Made by a program: the position numbers and the translations under genes
NCBI GenBank assembly: GCA_964371055.1
Contig: CAYJLF010000012.1
Coordinates: 1 to 64,000, forward strand
Length of the DNA: 64,000 bases
From: CAYJLF01 sp964371055
GTDB lineage: Bacteria > Eisenbacteria > RBG-16-71-46 > CAIMUX01
Reading direction: 5' to 3'
Notes under the pieces: model-generated
Database searches by the model: none
Told to the model about the DNA's origin: nothing
What the model saw: the letters and a program-made list of their open reading frames with translations, nothing else
In this document: positions 42,237 to 51,780 of the stretch, in pieces
Numbering within the stretch: the first letter of the stretch is position 1
Layout: each line of letters begins with the position of its first letter

Positions 42237-44921
42237 ATGCTCTACGACCAGTTCAAGGATCAGCTTCCGGACATCGACCCCCTCGAGACGAAGGAGTGGG
42301 GCGACGCGCTGGAGGGTGTGTTGCGCGCCAGCGGGCGGAGCCGCGCCCAGTTTCTCCTCTACCGGTTGCTGAAGCGGGCACGCGAGCTGGGAGTGGGGCT
42401 GCCGCCCGCCGTGCAGACTCCCTATATCAACACCATCAGTCCCGAGTACGAGCCTTACTTCCCGGGCGATGAAGCCCTGGAGCGGCGGATCCGCCGCCTG
42501 ATTCGCTGGAACGCCGTCGTCATGGTGACCCGCGCCAACCGAAGCTTCGCGGGGATCGGCGGGCATCTCTCCAGCTACGCCTCGGCGGCCAGCCTCTACG
42601 AAGTTGGCTTCAACCACTTCTTCCGCGGCAAGGGGGCGGGCACGGCCGGCGACCAGATCTACGTGCAGGGGCACGCCGCGCCGGGGATCTACGCGCGCGC
42701 CTTCCTCATGGGGCGCTTCGACGAAGAGAGGCTCGATCACTTCCGGCGCGAGACTCGCGGCCACGGCCTCTCCAGCTATCCCCATCCCCGCTTGATGCCG
42801 GAGATCTGGGAGTTCCCGACCGTCTCCATGGGACTGGGGCCGATCAGCGCCATCTACCAGGCGCGGTTCAACCGTTACCTCCACGCGCGGGGCCTTGCCG
42901 ACACCAGCCGCTCGCGCGTCTGGGCCTTTCTCGGCGACGGCGAGATGGACGAGGTCGAGGCGGTCGGCGCCCTCTCCCTCGCCGCCCGCGACGGCCTCGA
43001 CAACCTCGTCTTCGTCATCAACTGCAACCTGCAGCGGCTCGACGGCCCGGTGCGCGGCAACGGCAAGATCATCCAGGAGCTGGAGTCGATCTTCCGCGGC
43101 GCCGGCTGGAACGTGCTCAAGGTGATCTGGGGACGGGAGTGGGACGATCTGCTGGCCCGCGATGTCGACGGCCTCCTGGTGCAGCGGATGAACGAGACGC
43201 TCGACGGCGACTTCCAGCGGTACGCGGCCGAGACCGGTGCGCACGTGCGGGAGAACTTCTTCGGCTCCGATCCGCGGCTGCGGAAACTGGTCGAGCACCT
43301 GACCGACGACCAGGTCGAGCGGCTGCGCCGCGGCGGTCACGATTACCGAAAGATCTACGCCGCCTACAAGGTCGCGACCGAGGCGACCGGGGTGCCGACC
43401 GTGATTCTGGCGAAGACGGTCAAGGGCTGGACGCTCGGCGACGTGGCCGAGGGGCGGAATGTCACCCACCAGATCAAGAAGCTCGGGAGCGACGAGCTGC
43501 GCGTCTTCCGGGATCGGCTGGAGCTGCCGATCCCCGACGACAAGCTGGAAGAGGCCCCGTACTACCACCCGGGGATGGAGAGCGAAGAGATCCAATACAT
43601 GCTGACCCGTTCGCGCCAGCTCAGCGGTCCGCTCCCGAAGCGGGTCGTGGTCCCCGTTGCGGTGAGTCTGCCGCCGCGCGGGCTCTACGAGGAGTTCCAC
43701 CAGGGGACGGCGGGGTCGAACGTGCAGGTCTCGACCACCATGGGATTCGTGCGGTTGCTGCGCAAGCTCCTCAAGGACGAGGGGATCGGGCGGCGCATCG
43801 TGCCAATCATCCCCGACGAGGCGCGCACCTTCGGGATGGAGTCGCTCTTCCGCGAGTTCAAGATCTACTCCGCGCTGGGGCAGAAGTACCGGCCGGTCGA
43901 CCACGAAGTGCTGATGAGCTACGCCGAGGCGAAAGACGGCCAGATCCTGGAGGAGGGGATCACCGAGGCGGGCTCGATGGCCTCCTTCACGGCGGCGGCC
44001 ACGAGCTACGCGACCCATCGGCAGCCGATGATTCCGTTCTTCATCTTCTACTCGATGTTCGGCTTCCAGCGCGTGGCGGACCAGATCTGGGCGCTGGCGG
44101 ACGCGCGCGGGCGGGGCTTCCTCATGGGGGCGACGGCGGGGCGGACGACGCTGAACGGCGAAGGCTTGCAGCACCAGGACGGCCATTCGCTCGTGATCGC
44201 TTCCACCAATCCGGCCTGCCTCGCCTACGATCCCGCCTGGGCGTACGAGGTCGCGGTGATCGTCGAGGACGGGCTGCGGCGGATGATCCAGGAGGGAGAG
44301 GACGTCTTCTACTACCTCACACTCTACAACGAGAACTTCGAGATGCCGCCGATGCCGGCCGGGGTCGAGGAGGGGATCCTCCGCGGGCTCTATCGTTTCC
44401 GCCCGGCCGCGGAGGAACGGCCGTTGCGGGTCCAGCTTCTCGGCAGCGGGACGATTCTCGCCCAAGTCCTGCGCGCGCAGGAGATCCTGCTCGAATCGTA
44501 CGGTGTCGCGGCGGATGTCTGGTCGGCCACCAGCTACGGCGAGCTGCGCCGCGAGGCGCTCGACTGCGCCCGGTGGAACCGGCTCCATCCGGACCGGCGG
44601 CCGCGGCTGCCCTACGTGACGCAGGCGCTCGAGGAGACTGAAGGACCGATCGTGGCGGCGAGCGATTTCATGCAGGCCGTGCCCGACATGGTCGGCCGCT
44701 GGATGCCGCGCGACTACACGATTCTCGGCACCGACGGTTTCGGGCGGAGCGACACGCGGGAAGAACTGCGTCGTTTCTTCGAGGTCGACGCCGCGCAGGT
44801 CACGGTCGCCGCGCTCTCCGCGCTTGCCCGTTCACGCAAAATCGAGTCGAAGGTGGTCGTGCAGGCGATGAAGGACCTCGGGGTCGACCCCGAGGCGGAG
44901 AATCCGGCGATCCACGGCTGA
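42237..44921 (+). CDS. aceE: Pyruvate dehydrogenase E1, homodimeric type
   Basis: A product of 894 residues, matching E. coli AceE (887). Thiamine-diphosphate motif FLGDGEMDEVEAVG...VINCNLQRLDG; N-terminal HLSSYASAASLYEVGFNHFF and GDQIYVQGHAAPGIYARAF are AceE hallmarks. It decarboxylates pyruvate and acetylates E2 lipoyl groups. ATG 42237 follows GGGAGG. The E2 and E3 genes are not adjacent, which is unusual and suggests they are elsewhere. Four bases separate it from the convergent amidotransferase-like gene. Confidence 0.96.
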   Translation: MLYDQFKDQLPDIDPLETKEWGDALEGVLRASGRSRAQFLLYRLLKRARELGVGLPPAVQTPYINTISPEYEPYFPGDEALERRIRRLIRWNAVVMVTRANRSFAGIGGHLSSYASAASLYEVGFNHFFRGKGAGTAGDQIYVQGHAAPGIYARAFLMGRFDEERLDHFRRETRGHGLSSYPHPRLMPEIWEFPTVSMGLGPISAIYQARFNRYLHARGLADTSRSRVWAFLGDGEMDEVEAVGALSLAARDGLDNLVFVINCNLQRLDGPVRGNGKIIQELESIFRGAGWNVLKVIWGREWDDLLARDVDGLLVQRMNETLDGDFQRYAAETGAHVRENFFGSDPRLRKLVEHLTDDQVERLRRGGHDYRKIYAAYKVATEATGVPTVILAKTVKGWTLGDVAEGRNVTHQIKKLGSDELRVFRDRLELPIPDDKLEEAPYYHPGMESEEIQYMLTRSRQLSGPLPKRVVVPVAVSLPPRGLYEEFHQGTAGSNVQVSTTMGFVRLLRKLLKDEGIGRRIVPIIPDEARTFGMESLFREFKIYSALGQKYRPVDHEVLMSYAEAKDGQILEEGITEAGSMASFTAAATSYATHRQPMIPFFIFYSMFGFQRVADQIWALADARGRGFLMGATAGRTTLNGEGLQHQDGHSLVIASTNPACLAYDPAWAYEVAVIVEDGLRRMIQEGEDVFYYLTLYNENFEMPPMPAGVEEGILRGLYRFRPAAEERPLRVQLLGSGTILAQVLRAQEILLESYGVAADVWSATSYGELRREALDCARWNRLHPDRRPRLPYVTQALEETEGPIVAASDFMQAVPDMVGRWMPRDYTILGTDGFGRSDTREELRRFFEVDAAQVTVAALSALARSRKIESKVVVQAMKDLGVDPEAENPAIHG

Positions 44922-44925
44922 GCGG

Positions 44926-46599
44926 CTATCGCACGATCGTGATCCGCGTCTCCGCGATCTCCGCGCCGGCCCGCACGCGCGCGAAGTAAACGCCCGCCGC
45001 CACCGGGCGGCCCGCGCCGTCGTGACCGTCCCAGCGCACACCCGGGTCACCGTCCGTCCGGCCCGGGTCGAGCCGGCGGACGAGCGCCGCCGGGTCCGCG
45101 AAGACGCGCTGGCCCCGCGCGTCCCACACCTCCAGCGCCACCTCGCCGTCATGCGAGGCGAGCCGGATCGGGATGTCGACCCCGCTGCGCGACGGGTTCG
45201 GCCTCGGCACGCCGATCCAGTCCGACGTGGGCGGCGGAGGCGGCATCGGCACGTCGTGCGCGCTCCCCTCGATGCGGAGATTCGCCAGCCCCCAGAGCGG
45301 ATCGCTGGCCGGGCCCGCGGTGGCGACTTTGACCGGCATGGTGGGGTCGTCCAGGCTCAGCAACTCGACTTCGAGGTTCCAGGTCGTGGGGAGGAGATCA
45401 TCGGGGAGGACCTCGATCTCGACGCGGAGCGACTCTACGCTTCCCGCCACGATCTCCACGGTATCTCCTTGCGCCAACAGGCGGGTCGCATCCTCGGTCA
45501 GCTCCAGGACCCGCACCGTGACGGTGTGCCGCCCGAAGTCGGCGTCGGGATCGCACCAAACGGAGAAGTCGGCGCAGTGTCCGTCCTCATCGCGATCCAC
45601 TCCCGGAGTGACGCGGACCTCGCGGAACGAGAAGCTCGCCGTGCCCGAGGTCTGCACGGGGTAGAACGCGGGCGCCCGGCCGGGAACGAAGACACCGAGG
45701 CTTGTCTCCGGGATCGCACCCCAGCGGCCCCCCTCGCCGCCTACCGGCTGCGACGCGACGATCCAGAAGGGGGACGCCGCCGCATCGCGGGGGAAGTACC
45801 GGACCGGGTCGGGCGCGTCGGATCCGGAGCAGCGGAGCGCCCAGAGAGTGTCGCCGTGCGTCAGGATGAAGTTCAAGCGGGCCGGCTTCACCCGGGTGTA
45901 GAGAATCTCGACCGCTTCGCGAACCGCCTCGGTGAACGACAGCTCGGGGTGGGCTTCCGCGTGGCAGAGAAGCCAGAGGAAGAGAATCTCGGAGTCGACG
46001 GTCCCGCGGACCCACTCGGGCGGATTCTGATCGAGGTAGCCGGGGCTTTCCGCGTTGATCAGCTCCTCGATCACCGAGATCGAGACGCCGCCATTGTGCG
46101 CGAACGCGAAGCCGTGTTGGACGAACGGATGGGGATCGGGCACTCCCCAGTGTCCGGAGGTGCCGGTCCGCACATGGCCGAGGATCGCGCGCGGCCGCAT
46201 CCGCATCAACTCCTCGACCGCGAGGGCGAAGTTCGGATCGGGCGGCGTGTCGGCGGCGGGACGTCCCCGGCGGACGAGGGGGGAGAGGAGCAGGCGCTGC
46301 ATGGTCGTGTCGGACGGGTACGAGACGAACCCCCATCCGTCCCGATTGTACTCGCCCAGGCTCCGCAGCGTCGTGTGCCCCTCGCGGCGGAGCTGCTCGT
46401 CGAGGAGATCCGCGGAGTACTCCTGCCCGACCAGGCCCCAGAAGCGGCAGTTGTGACCCGGGGGGCCGAGATCCACTCGAGGGATGGCCGCCGGCCGGTC
46501 GAGAACCGCCACGAGGGCGAGCGCGATTCCGAAGAGCGGCGCGGCCGCGACTCCCGCCCGGATGAGGCGGTGCGGCCGGGGTCGAGCAGCGTGCTTCAC
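44926..46599 (-). CDS. Exported class II glutamine-amidotransferase-like Ntn hydrolase with FlgD-like C-terminus (copy 2)
   Basis: A product of 557 residues. A hydrophobic leader (about 15-33) precedes HN-CRFWG, where Cys51 matches the N-terminal nucleophile of YafJ/EgtC-type amidotransferases (normally Met-Cys-Arg). Downstream active-site motifs are intact: DGWGFVSY, ILGHVRTGTSGHWG, DPHPF, FAHNG and TVDSE. Residues about 300-450 are a beta-rich insert; the end carries PRPNPSRSG, VRWDGHDGAGRPVAAGVY and TRITIVR, a FlgD/type IX-like sorting domain. To work, Cys51 must be freed by processing. GTG 46599 has GGAGG six bases upstream; ATG 46632, one base after the upstream stop, is possible. Downstream of its paralogue in an operon. 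Substrate unknown. Confidence 0.75.
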   Translation of the reverse strand: MKHAARPRPHRLIRAGVAAAPLFGIALALVAVLDRPAAIPRVDLGPPGHNCRFWGLVGQEYSADLLDEQLRREGHTTLRSLGEYNRDGWGFVSYPSDTTMQRLLLSPLVRRGRPAADTPPDPNFALAVEELMRMRPRAILGHVRTGTSGHWGVPDPHPFVQHGFAFAHNGGVSISVIEELINAESPGYLDQNPPEWVRGTVDSEILFLWLLCHAEAHPELSFTEAVREAVEILYTRVKPARLNFILTHGDTLWALRCSGSDAPDPVRYFPRDAAASPFWIVASQPVGGEGGRWGAIPETSLGVFVPGRAPAFYPVQTSGTASFSFREVRVTPGVDRDEDGHCADFSVWCDPDADFGRHTVTVRVLELTEDATRLLAQGDTVEIVAGSVESLRVEIEVLPDDLLPTTWNLEVELLSLDDPTMPVKVATAGPASDPLWGLANLRIEGSAHDVPMPPPPPTSDWIGVPRPNPSRSGVDIPIRLASHDGEVALEVWDARGQRVFADPAALVRRLDPGRTDGDPGVRWDGHDGAGRPVAAGVYFARVRAGAEIAETRITIVR

Positions 46600-46633
46600 G
46601 AAGTTCCTCCGTCCTTCTCGCGTGGCGGTCATC

Positions 46634-48007
46634 CTACCGGATGATCGTCATCCTCCGGTCGATGGTTCTCGACCCGTCGTGGATCCGGCAGTAGTACGTG
46701 CCCGACGGCACGGAACGGCCGGACTGATCGCGACCGTCCCAGGTGACCTCCAGGCCTCCCGATCCGCTGGCGACCGGCGCAGCCCGCTCCTCCCGCCGCA
46801 GAAGGCGCCCCGTCGCGTCCCAGATCTCCCAGGAGGCACGGGCGGAGGGGAGGCTCGAGGGCCACTCGATCGTGACCGACCCGCTCGCCGGGTTCGGCCG
46901 GACGGAGATCTCCCCGTTCGTTGCATAGCGTGGATCGTAGACCGGAGTCTCGGGATCAGGATTCCGCTCCCCCGGCTTCGGCAACCCCTCGCCGCGCAGG
47001 TCGAGCAGAAGGAACTCCGGCGCCTGGCGCGGGACGAACATTCCGACCGAGTGCAGGGGAAAGGTGCCCCAGCCGAGGCTGTCGCTGCCGACGACCTCGG
47101 AACAGACCACCCAGTGCGAGGGCGCGGGCGTGTGCACCGGGAAGAAACGGAGCGCGTCGAGGGCGTCGTTGACGGCGCTGCGGACCGCCCAGATCGTATC
47201 GCCGCGCGCCACGATGCAGTTCAGTCGCGCGTTGCCGACGTGCGGGCGCAGCAGCTCGACCGCCTCCTTGATCGCCTCGGCGAAGGGGAGGCCGGGGTGG
47301 CCCTCGGCGTACTTCAGGATCCACATGAAGTAGAGCTCGGAGTCGATGTACTCCTGCACGTAGTCGGGCGGGTGGGTGACCAGGTAGTCGGGATCGTCGG
47401 TGTAGAGCAGCAGCAGAAGCTCCGAGACGGAGGCCGAGCCATTGTGCGCGAAAGCGTAGCCGTCGCGGATGAAGGGGTGCGGATTGGGGATGCCGCGATG
47501 ACCCGAGCTGGCGTTGCGGACGTGTCCGACGATCGAAGAGGGCTCGAGGGCGACCATTTCCTCCACGGCCAGGTCGTACTCGACGTCGTGCGGGTAGTTC
47601 GCCGGCACGCGGCCGCGCCGCTCCAGCGGGCCGCGCAGTCCCGCGCCGAGGTCTCCGCCGAGGAAAGCGGCGAACCCCCAGCCGTCGTCTTCCTCTGCGC
47701 CCAGTTCCTTGAAGCTGGTCACCGCCCCCGTGAGGAGATGATCCTCGATCAGGCCGGACGGGATCGTCACGGCGGTGATTCCCCAGAACCGGCAGTTCCC
47801 GGCGTCATCCTCGATGCCGGCCGATCGGCTCGGCGGGTCGCAGAGGCCGGAGGCCGGCCAGTGGTGCGGCGATCCCGGCAGCATCGTGGCCAGGATCAGA
47901 AAAAGACCTAACGAGGCTCTCAGGCCGTGGAGAGTCGGGGCGCTCCGGTCGCAACGCGATCGCCGCCGGGAGACGCCGCCGGTCCGGTGGAGCCTCGAGT
48001 TCGCCAT
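46634..48007 (-). CDS. Exported class II glutamine-amidotransferase-like Ntn hydrolase with FlgD-like C-terminus (copy 1)
   Basis: A product of 457 residues. Leader helix (about 31-43), then GN-CRFWG with Cys72 as the likely nucleophile after processing. Motifs: DGWGFAAF, IVGHVRNASSGHRG, NPHPF, FAHNG and YIDSE, the complete set seen in the neighbour. The C-terminus has VRPNPASGSVTIEW, VTWDGRDQSGRSVPSGTYY and RRMTIIR. The region between the two domains is shorter than in copy 2. ATG 48007 lacks a clear ribosome site, so the start is uncertain. The two genes are 34 bases apart on one strand. Known relatives are cytoplasmic; this pair appears exported. Confidence 0.75.
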   Translation of the reverse strand: MANSRLHRTGGVSRRRSRCDRSAPTLHGLRASLGLFLILATMLPGSPHHWPASGLCDPPSRSAGIEDDAGNCRFWGITAVTIPSGLIEDHLLTGAVTSFKELGAEEDDGWGFAAFLGGDLGAGLRGPLERRGRVPANYPHDVEYDLAVEEMVALEPSSIVGHVRNASSGHRGIPNPHPFIRDGYAFAHNGSASVSELLLLLYTDDPDYLVTHPPDYVQEYIDSELYFMWILKYAEGHPGLPFAEAIKEAVELLRPHVGNARLNCIVARGDTIWAVRSAVNDALDALRFFPVHTPAPSHWVVCSEVVGSDSLGWGTFPLHSVGMFVPRQAPEFLLLDLRGEGLPKPGERNPDPETPVYDPRYATNGEISVRPNPASGSVTIEWPSSLPSARASWEIWDATGRLLRREERAAPVASGSGGLEVTWDGRDQSGRSVPSGTYYCRIHDGSRTIDRRMTIIR

Positions 48008-48247
48008 GCGGTCATTATCGCCGATCCTGAAGTGATCCGCCACCGTGCCGGCGGGGTCGGAGGAGAGCCTTCTCGGCGGCGAGCCCCGGTTCAGCCCGCC
48101 ACGCGGGGTTGACGTCCGATCGCAAGAACGGCACGATCCCGACGCGGCGGGAGTCCGGAGGGCGCTGCCGGGCCCCTGGGGTGTCCCGCACCTCGGAACA
48201 GGCCGGATCACAATGGACCGGGCTGCCGAAAGTCGCGGAGGTCTGCG

Positions 48248-49432
48248 ATGCGTGTCGTGTTCCGCTCCATCTACCTGGAGAAGCGGCATCCCTTGCGCAT
48301 CGCGCGCGGGGTCAGCGCCGGCGCGACCAATCTCTTCCTGCTGCTCGACGACGGGGAGCACCAGGGATGTGGCGAGATGGCTCCGGGCGAGTTGACCGGC
48401 TGCTCCACGACCACCGAAGGTGAGCGGATCCTGCGGGGGTTCCTCGAGACGATTCCCCCGGACGCATCGATCCACGAGATCGATGCGCGGGCGCGAGCGC
48501 AGGGAGTCCCTCCGTGCGCCCAGGCCGCGCTCGACATGGCATGGTGGGACCTGGAGTCGACGCGCGCCGGCCTCCCGCTGCATCGGATGCTCGGGCTCCC
48601 GCGGCGCGCCGTCGCGACCTCGGTCACGGTCGGGATCAACCCCGCCGCGGTTGTCCGCGGCCGTATCCCCGAGATGGTGCAGCGGACCGGCGCCCGGTGT
48701 CTCAAGTTGAAGCTGGGCTCTCCCGACGGGGTGGAGGCGGATCAAGCCAGTTTCCTCGCGGCCGTCGAGGGATTGCGGGAAGCGGGCTTCGAACTGGCGG
48801 GAACGTGTCCCACGGCCGCGCGCGTGCCGCTCGTCGCCGGGGAGACGCGCGTGCCTCCGGTTGCATCGCCGGATGCGACCTGGCCGCCGCCGGGCGCGAT
48901 CGCGGTGCGGGTCGACGCCAACGGAGGGTGGAGCCTGGCCGATGCGAGGATGATGCTCGCGTGGCTTCGGCGGCAGGGGGCCGACTATGTCGAGCAGCCG
49001 CTGCATCACGATCACCTCGAGGACCTCGAGGCGTTATCGCGCGACCGCCCGATCCCGATCTACCTCGACGAATCGTGCCGGGTCTCGGCCGACATCCCGC
49101 CCTGGGCCCATCTCGTCGACGGGATCAACGTCAAGCTGATGAAGTGCGGCGGCATCACCGAAGCGCTGCGGCTGGTGGCGACGGCCCGGGCGTTCGGGCT
49201 CCGGACGATGATCGGTTGCATGGGGGAGTCCTCGATCGCCATCTCCGCCGGCGCGAGCCTCGGTGCGCTCTTCGATCACATCGACCTCGACTCCCACCTC
49301 AATCTCCTGAATGATCCCGCGACCGGACCGGAGATGGAGGATGGCATCGTGCTGCCGGCGATGCGCACCGGCCATGGCGGCCGTCTGCGCGAGGAGGCCG
49401 TGCCCCGCCCCGAACCGAGAGCAGAAGCCTGA
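48248..49432 (+). CDS. Dipeptide epimerase/N-acetyl-D-glutamate racemase-like, enolase superfamily (DgcA-like)
   Basis: A product of 394 residues. Enolase-superfamily residues in order: CLKLKLG (K-x-K acid/base), RVDANGGWS, YVEQPL, IYLDESCR, and VKLMKCGG (second Lys), then GCMGESSIAISAGA. It resembles L-Ala-D/L-Glu epimerases, which act on murein peptides. Because a DUF1611 gene follows after four bases, it may instead be DgcA, the N-acetyl-D-glutamate racemase of the D-glutamate pathway. An insert near residues 185-215 (CPTAARVPLVAGETRVPP) is longer than usual. ATG 48248 with GGAGG six bases upstream. Confidence 0.8.
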   Translation: MRVVFRSIYLEKRHPLRIARGVSAGATNLFLLLDDGEHQGCGEMAPGELTGCSTTTEGERILRGFLETIPPDASIHEIDARARAQGVPPCAQAALDMAWWDLESTRAGLPLHRMLGLPRRAVATSVTVGINPAAVVRGRIPEMVQRTGARCLKLKLGSPDGVEADQASFLAAVEGLREAGFELAGTCPTAARVPLVAGETRVPPVASPDATWPPPGAIAVRVDANGGWSLADARMMLAWLRRQGADYVEQPLHHDHLEDLEALSRDRPIPIYLDESCRVSADIPPWAHLVDGINVKLMKCGGITEALRLVATARAFGLRTMIGCMGESSIAISAGASLGALFDHIDLDSHLNLLNDPATGPEMEDGIVLPAMRTGHGGRLREEAVPRPEPRAEA

Positions 49433-49436
49433 CCGC

Positions 49437-50468
49437 ATGCTGGCGCCGACCGAACCTCTGGCGCTCTTCCTGGAGGGGAGCACGACCCGCCCCGAGGCCA
49501 AGATGGCGCTCGGGATCATGCGCTATGCTCCCAATCCCGTCCTCTGCGCGATCGATTCGACCGCCGCCGGGCGGCGCCTGGCCGAGTTCCACGCGCTGCC
49601 TCGAGATTGTCCGGTGGTCGGCACGCTGGAAGAGGCCCGCGCGACCGGTGCGCGGGTGCTGGTCCTCGGGACCGCTCCGTCGGGGGGGAGAATCCCGCCG
49701 TCCGACTACCCGCACCTGGACCGCGCGGTCGAACTCGGCTTCTCGCTCGTGAACGGGCTGCACGACCGCCTCGAGCCGCGCTATCCGATCCTGGCGCCGG
49801 GGCAGTGGATCTGGGACATCCGTGTCGAGCCGGCCGGGATCGGCGTGGCGGAGGGACGGGCCGCGCATCTGCTGAACCGGCGACTCCTGATGGTCGGGAC
49901 CGACATGGCGATCGGCAAGATGACCGCCGGGCTCGAGATCGTGCGCGAGGCGCAGGCGCGGGGGATCCAGTCGGAGTTTCTGGCCACGGGACAGATCGGG
50001 ATCGTGATCTGTGGGCGGGGGGTGCCGCTCGACGCCGTCAAGGTCGACTACGCCTGCGGAGCGATCGAGAATGCCGTGCTGGAACGAGCCGAGGCCGACC
50101 TCCTCGTGATCGAGGGACAGGGAGCGATCAACCATCCCGGCAGCACATCGACGTTGCCCCTCATCCGCGGGGCTTGTCCCACCGACCTCATTCTCTGTCA
50201 CCGCGCAGGACAGCGGGAGTTGAAGAAGCTGCCCGGGATTCCGATTCCACCGCTGCCCGTCCTGATCCGCCTGTACGAGGAGCTGGCCGCGGCTGGCGGG
50301 GTCTTCCCGCGCCCGCGCACGACCGGGATCGCGCTCAACACAGCCGGCCTCGAAGCGAACGCGGCGGAGGAGGCCGTCCGGCAGTTGTCGCGCGACGCCG
50401 GGGTGCTCGTCGTCGACCCGGTCCGACAGGGGGCGGGGAAGCTCGTCGACGCGCTCGGGATGGGCTGA
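49437..50468 (+). CDS. DUF1611 protein (DgcN-like D-glutamate N-acetyltransferase)
   Basis: A product of 343 residues. P-loop-like GTDMAIGKMTAG in the middle, then EFLATGQIGIVICGRGVPLDAV and LLVIEGQGAINHPG, hallmarks of the family. DgcN members acetylate D-glutamate, and DgcA then racemises the product, allowing use of D-glutamate. The epimerase gene ends four bases before this start, the arrangement expected for a dgcA-dgcN pair. ATG 49437 has only a weak ribosome site, so translation is probably coupled. Confidence 0.8.
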   Translation: MLAPTEPLALFLEGSTTRPEAKMALGIMRYAPNPVLCAIDSTAAGRRLAEFHALPRDCPVVGTLEEARATGARVLVLGTAPSGGRIPPSDYPHLDRAVELGFSLVNGLHDRLEPRYPILAPGQWIWDIRVEPAGIGVAEGRAAHLLNRRLLMVGTDMAIGKMTAGLEIVREAQARGIQSEFLATGQIGIVICGRGVPLDAVKVDYACGAIENAVLERAEADLLVIEGQGAINHPGSTSTLPLIRGACPTDLILCHRAGQRELKKLPGIPIPPLPVLIRLYEELAAAGGVFPRPRTTGIALNTAGLEANAAEEAVRQLSRDAGVLVVDPVRQGAGKLVDALGMG

Positions 50469-50497
50469 AGTCGCCGCCGGCGGTTCTTCGGGCGGCC

Positions 50498-50535
50498 GGA
50501 CCGGTCGGACTGGATCAAGAAACCGGTCCTCTCCT
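50498..50535 (+). terminator. Possible terminator after DUF1611 gene
   Basis: 8-bp arms GGACCGGT (50498-50505) and ACCGGTCC (50522-50529), then TCTCCTCC. There is no long T-run. Confidence 0.35.
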
Positions 50536-50613
50536 CCGATAAACCTGGAAGCAGGATCCGGTCTTCGTCCGGACCCGGGCTCGCCATGGGCTGAAAGGGG
50601 AGGTTCGCGCTCG

Positions 50614-51780
50614 ATGCTCTCCACCGGAACGATGAACGCGGTCAAGATCGGATGGAGCAACGCGGAAGATCCCGGACAGGTCGCGGCGGATCTCGCGGGG
50701 CAGATCGCCCAGGACGAGGCCGAACTTGTCCTCTACTTCTCCTCCGCGCGCTACGACCCGGACTCCCTGGCCCGGGCCATGGACCACCGCTTTCCCGGGG
50801 TCGCCGCCGGGTGCACCACAGCGGGTGAGATCGGGCCGGCCGGATACCAGCGTTTCAGCACCGTCGCGATGAGTCTGGGACGGGGTCCGATCAAGGTCCA
50901 CCGCTATCCGCTCGAGTCGGTTCGCGAACTCGATCTCGCCGCCATCGCCGAGCGTCGCCGGCGGTTCGATCGCACGAGGATCTACCGCGATTCCAGCCTG
51001 GCGGATGACTGCCTCGGCCTCTTGCTCGTCGACGGCCTGAGTCTCCGCGACGAGCAGGTCGTGGCCGCCTGGTACAGCCAGTTCCAGCCGATGCAGATCG
51101 TCGGGGGATCCGCCGGCGACGACTTCGCCTTTCGGGAGACCCGCATCTTCGATGAGGGGCGGGCGATCCGAAATGGCGCGATCCTCCTCGTCCTCGAGAT
51201 GGGAGGCGTGCCGTTCCAGACGTTCCATCTGCAGGACTTCGCTCCGGTCAGTGACCAGATGGTCATCACGGGCGCCGACAGCGAGAATCGCCTGGTCCAG
51301 GAGATCGATGGCGAGCCGGCGACGGAGGTCTACTCCCGCCTGGTCGGCCTCCCGCTCGACGAGATGACGCTCGACAGCTTTGCTTCCCACTCTTTCCTCG
51401 TCCAGGTCGGCGACCAGGAGTACATCCGCAGCGTGCGGAGCATCGGTCCGGACCAGAGTCTCATCCTGCACTCCGCGATCGACGAAGGGGTGGTGATCCG
51501 CGTCGGCCGTTCGGACGACACCCTCGTCAGCCTGGCGCGGTTTCTGCCGGAAGGCTCCGACCGTGTGGCGGAGACCGGCCTGGCGATCTGCTTCGACTGC
51601 ATTCACCGGCAGCTCGAACTGATCCGCCAGGGGCATCTGGAGCGCGCGGGAGAGATTCTCGGCCGGCTTCCGGCGATCGGCTTCTCCACCTACGGAGAGG
51701 TCACCGACTCGCTCCATGTGAACCAGACCATGACCGGGGTCCTCATCGGCCATCGCGATCGTCCCGAGGAGATCCGTTGA
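50614..51780 (+). CDS. FIST-domain sensory protein
   Basis: A product of 388 residues with FIST-N and FIST-C domains: GWSNAEDPGQVA and VLYFSSARYDPDSLARAM, GCTTAGEIGPAGY, VGGSAGDDFAF and, near the end, GFSTYGEV. FIST domains are predicted to sense small ligands such as amino acids and are found fused to or next to signalling enzymes. ATG 50614 has GGGGAGG ten bases upstream. Its stop overlaps the TTG start of the hybrid kinase, so the two are coupled and probably act as input and transmitter. Cytoplasmic. Confidence 0.88.
   Translation: MLSTGTMNAVKIGWSNAEDPGQVAADLAGQIAQDEAELVLYFSSARYDPDSLARAMDHRFPGVAAGCTTAGEIGPAGYQRFSTVAMSLGRGPIKVHRYPLESVRELDLAAIAERRRRFDRTRIYRDSSLADDCLGLLLVDGLSLRDEQVVAAWYSQFQPMQIVGGSAGDDFAFRETRIFDEGRAIRNGAILLVLEMGGVPFQTFHLQDFAPVSDQMVITGADSENRLVQEIDGEPATEVYSRLVGLPLDEMTLDSFASHSFLVQVGDQEYIRSVRSIGPDQSLILHSAIDEGVVIRVGRSDDTLVSLARFLPEGSDRVAETGLAICFDCIHRQLELIRQGHLERAGEILGRLPAIGFSTYGEVTDSLHVNQTMTGVLIGHRDRPEEIR

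Noticed and set aside
45022..47911. Long plus-strand frames opposite the two amidotransferase-like genes
   Set aside because: Arg/Glu-rich shadows without motifs; the minus-strand proteins have complete active sites and sorting domains.
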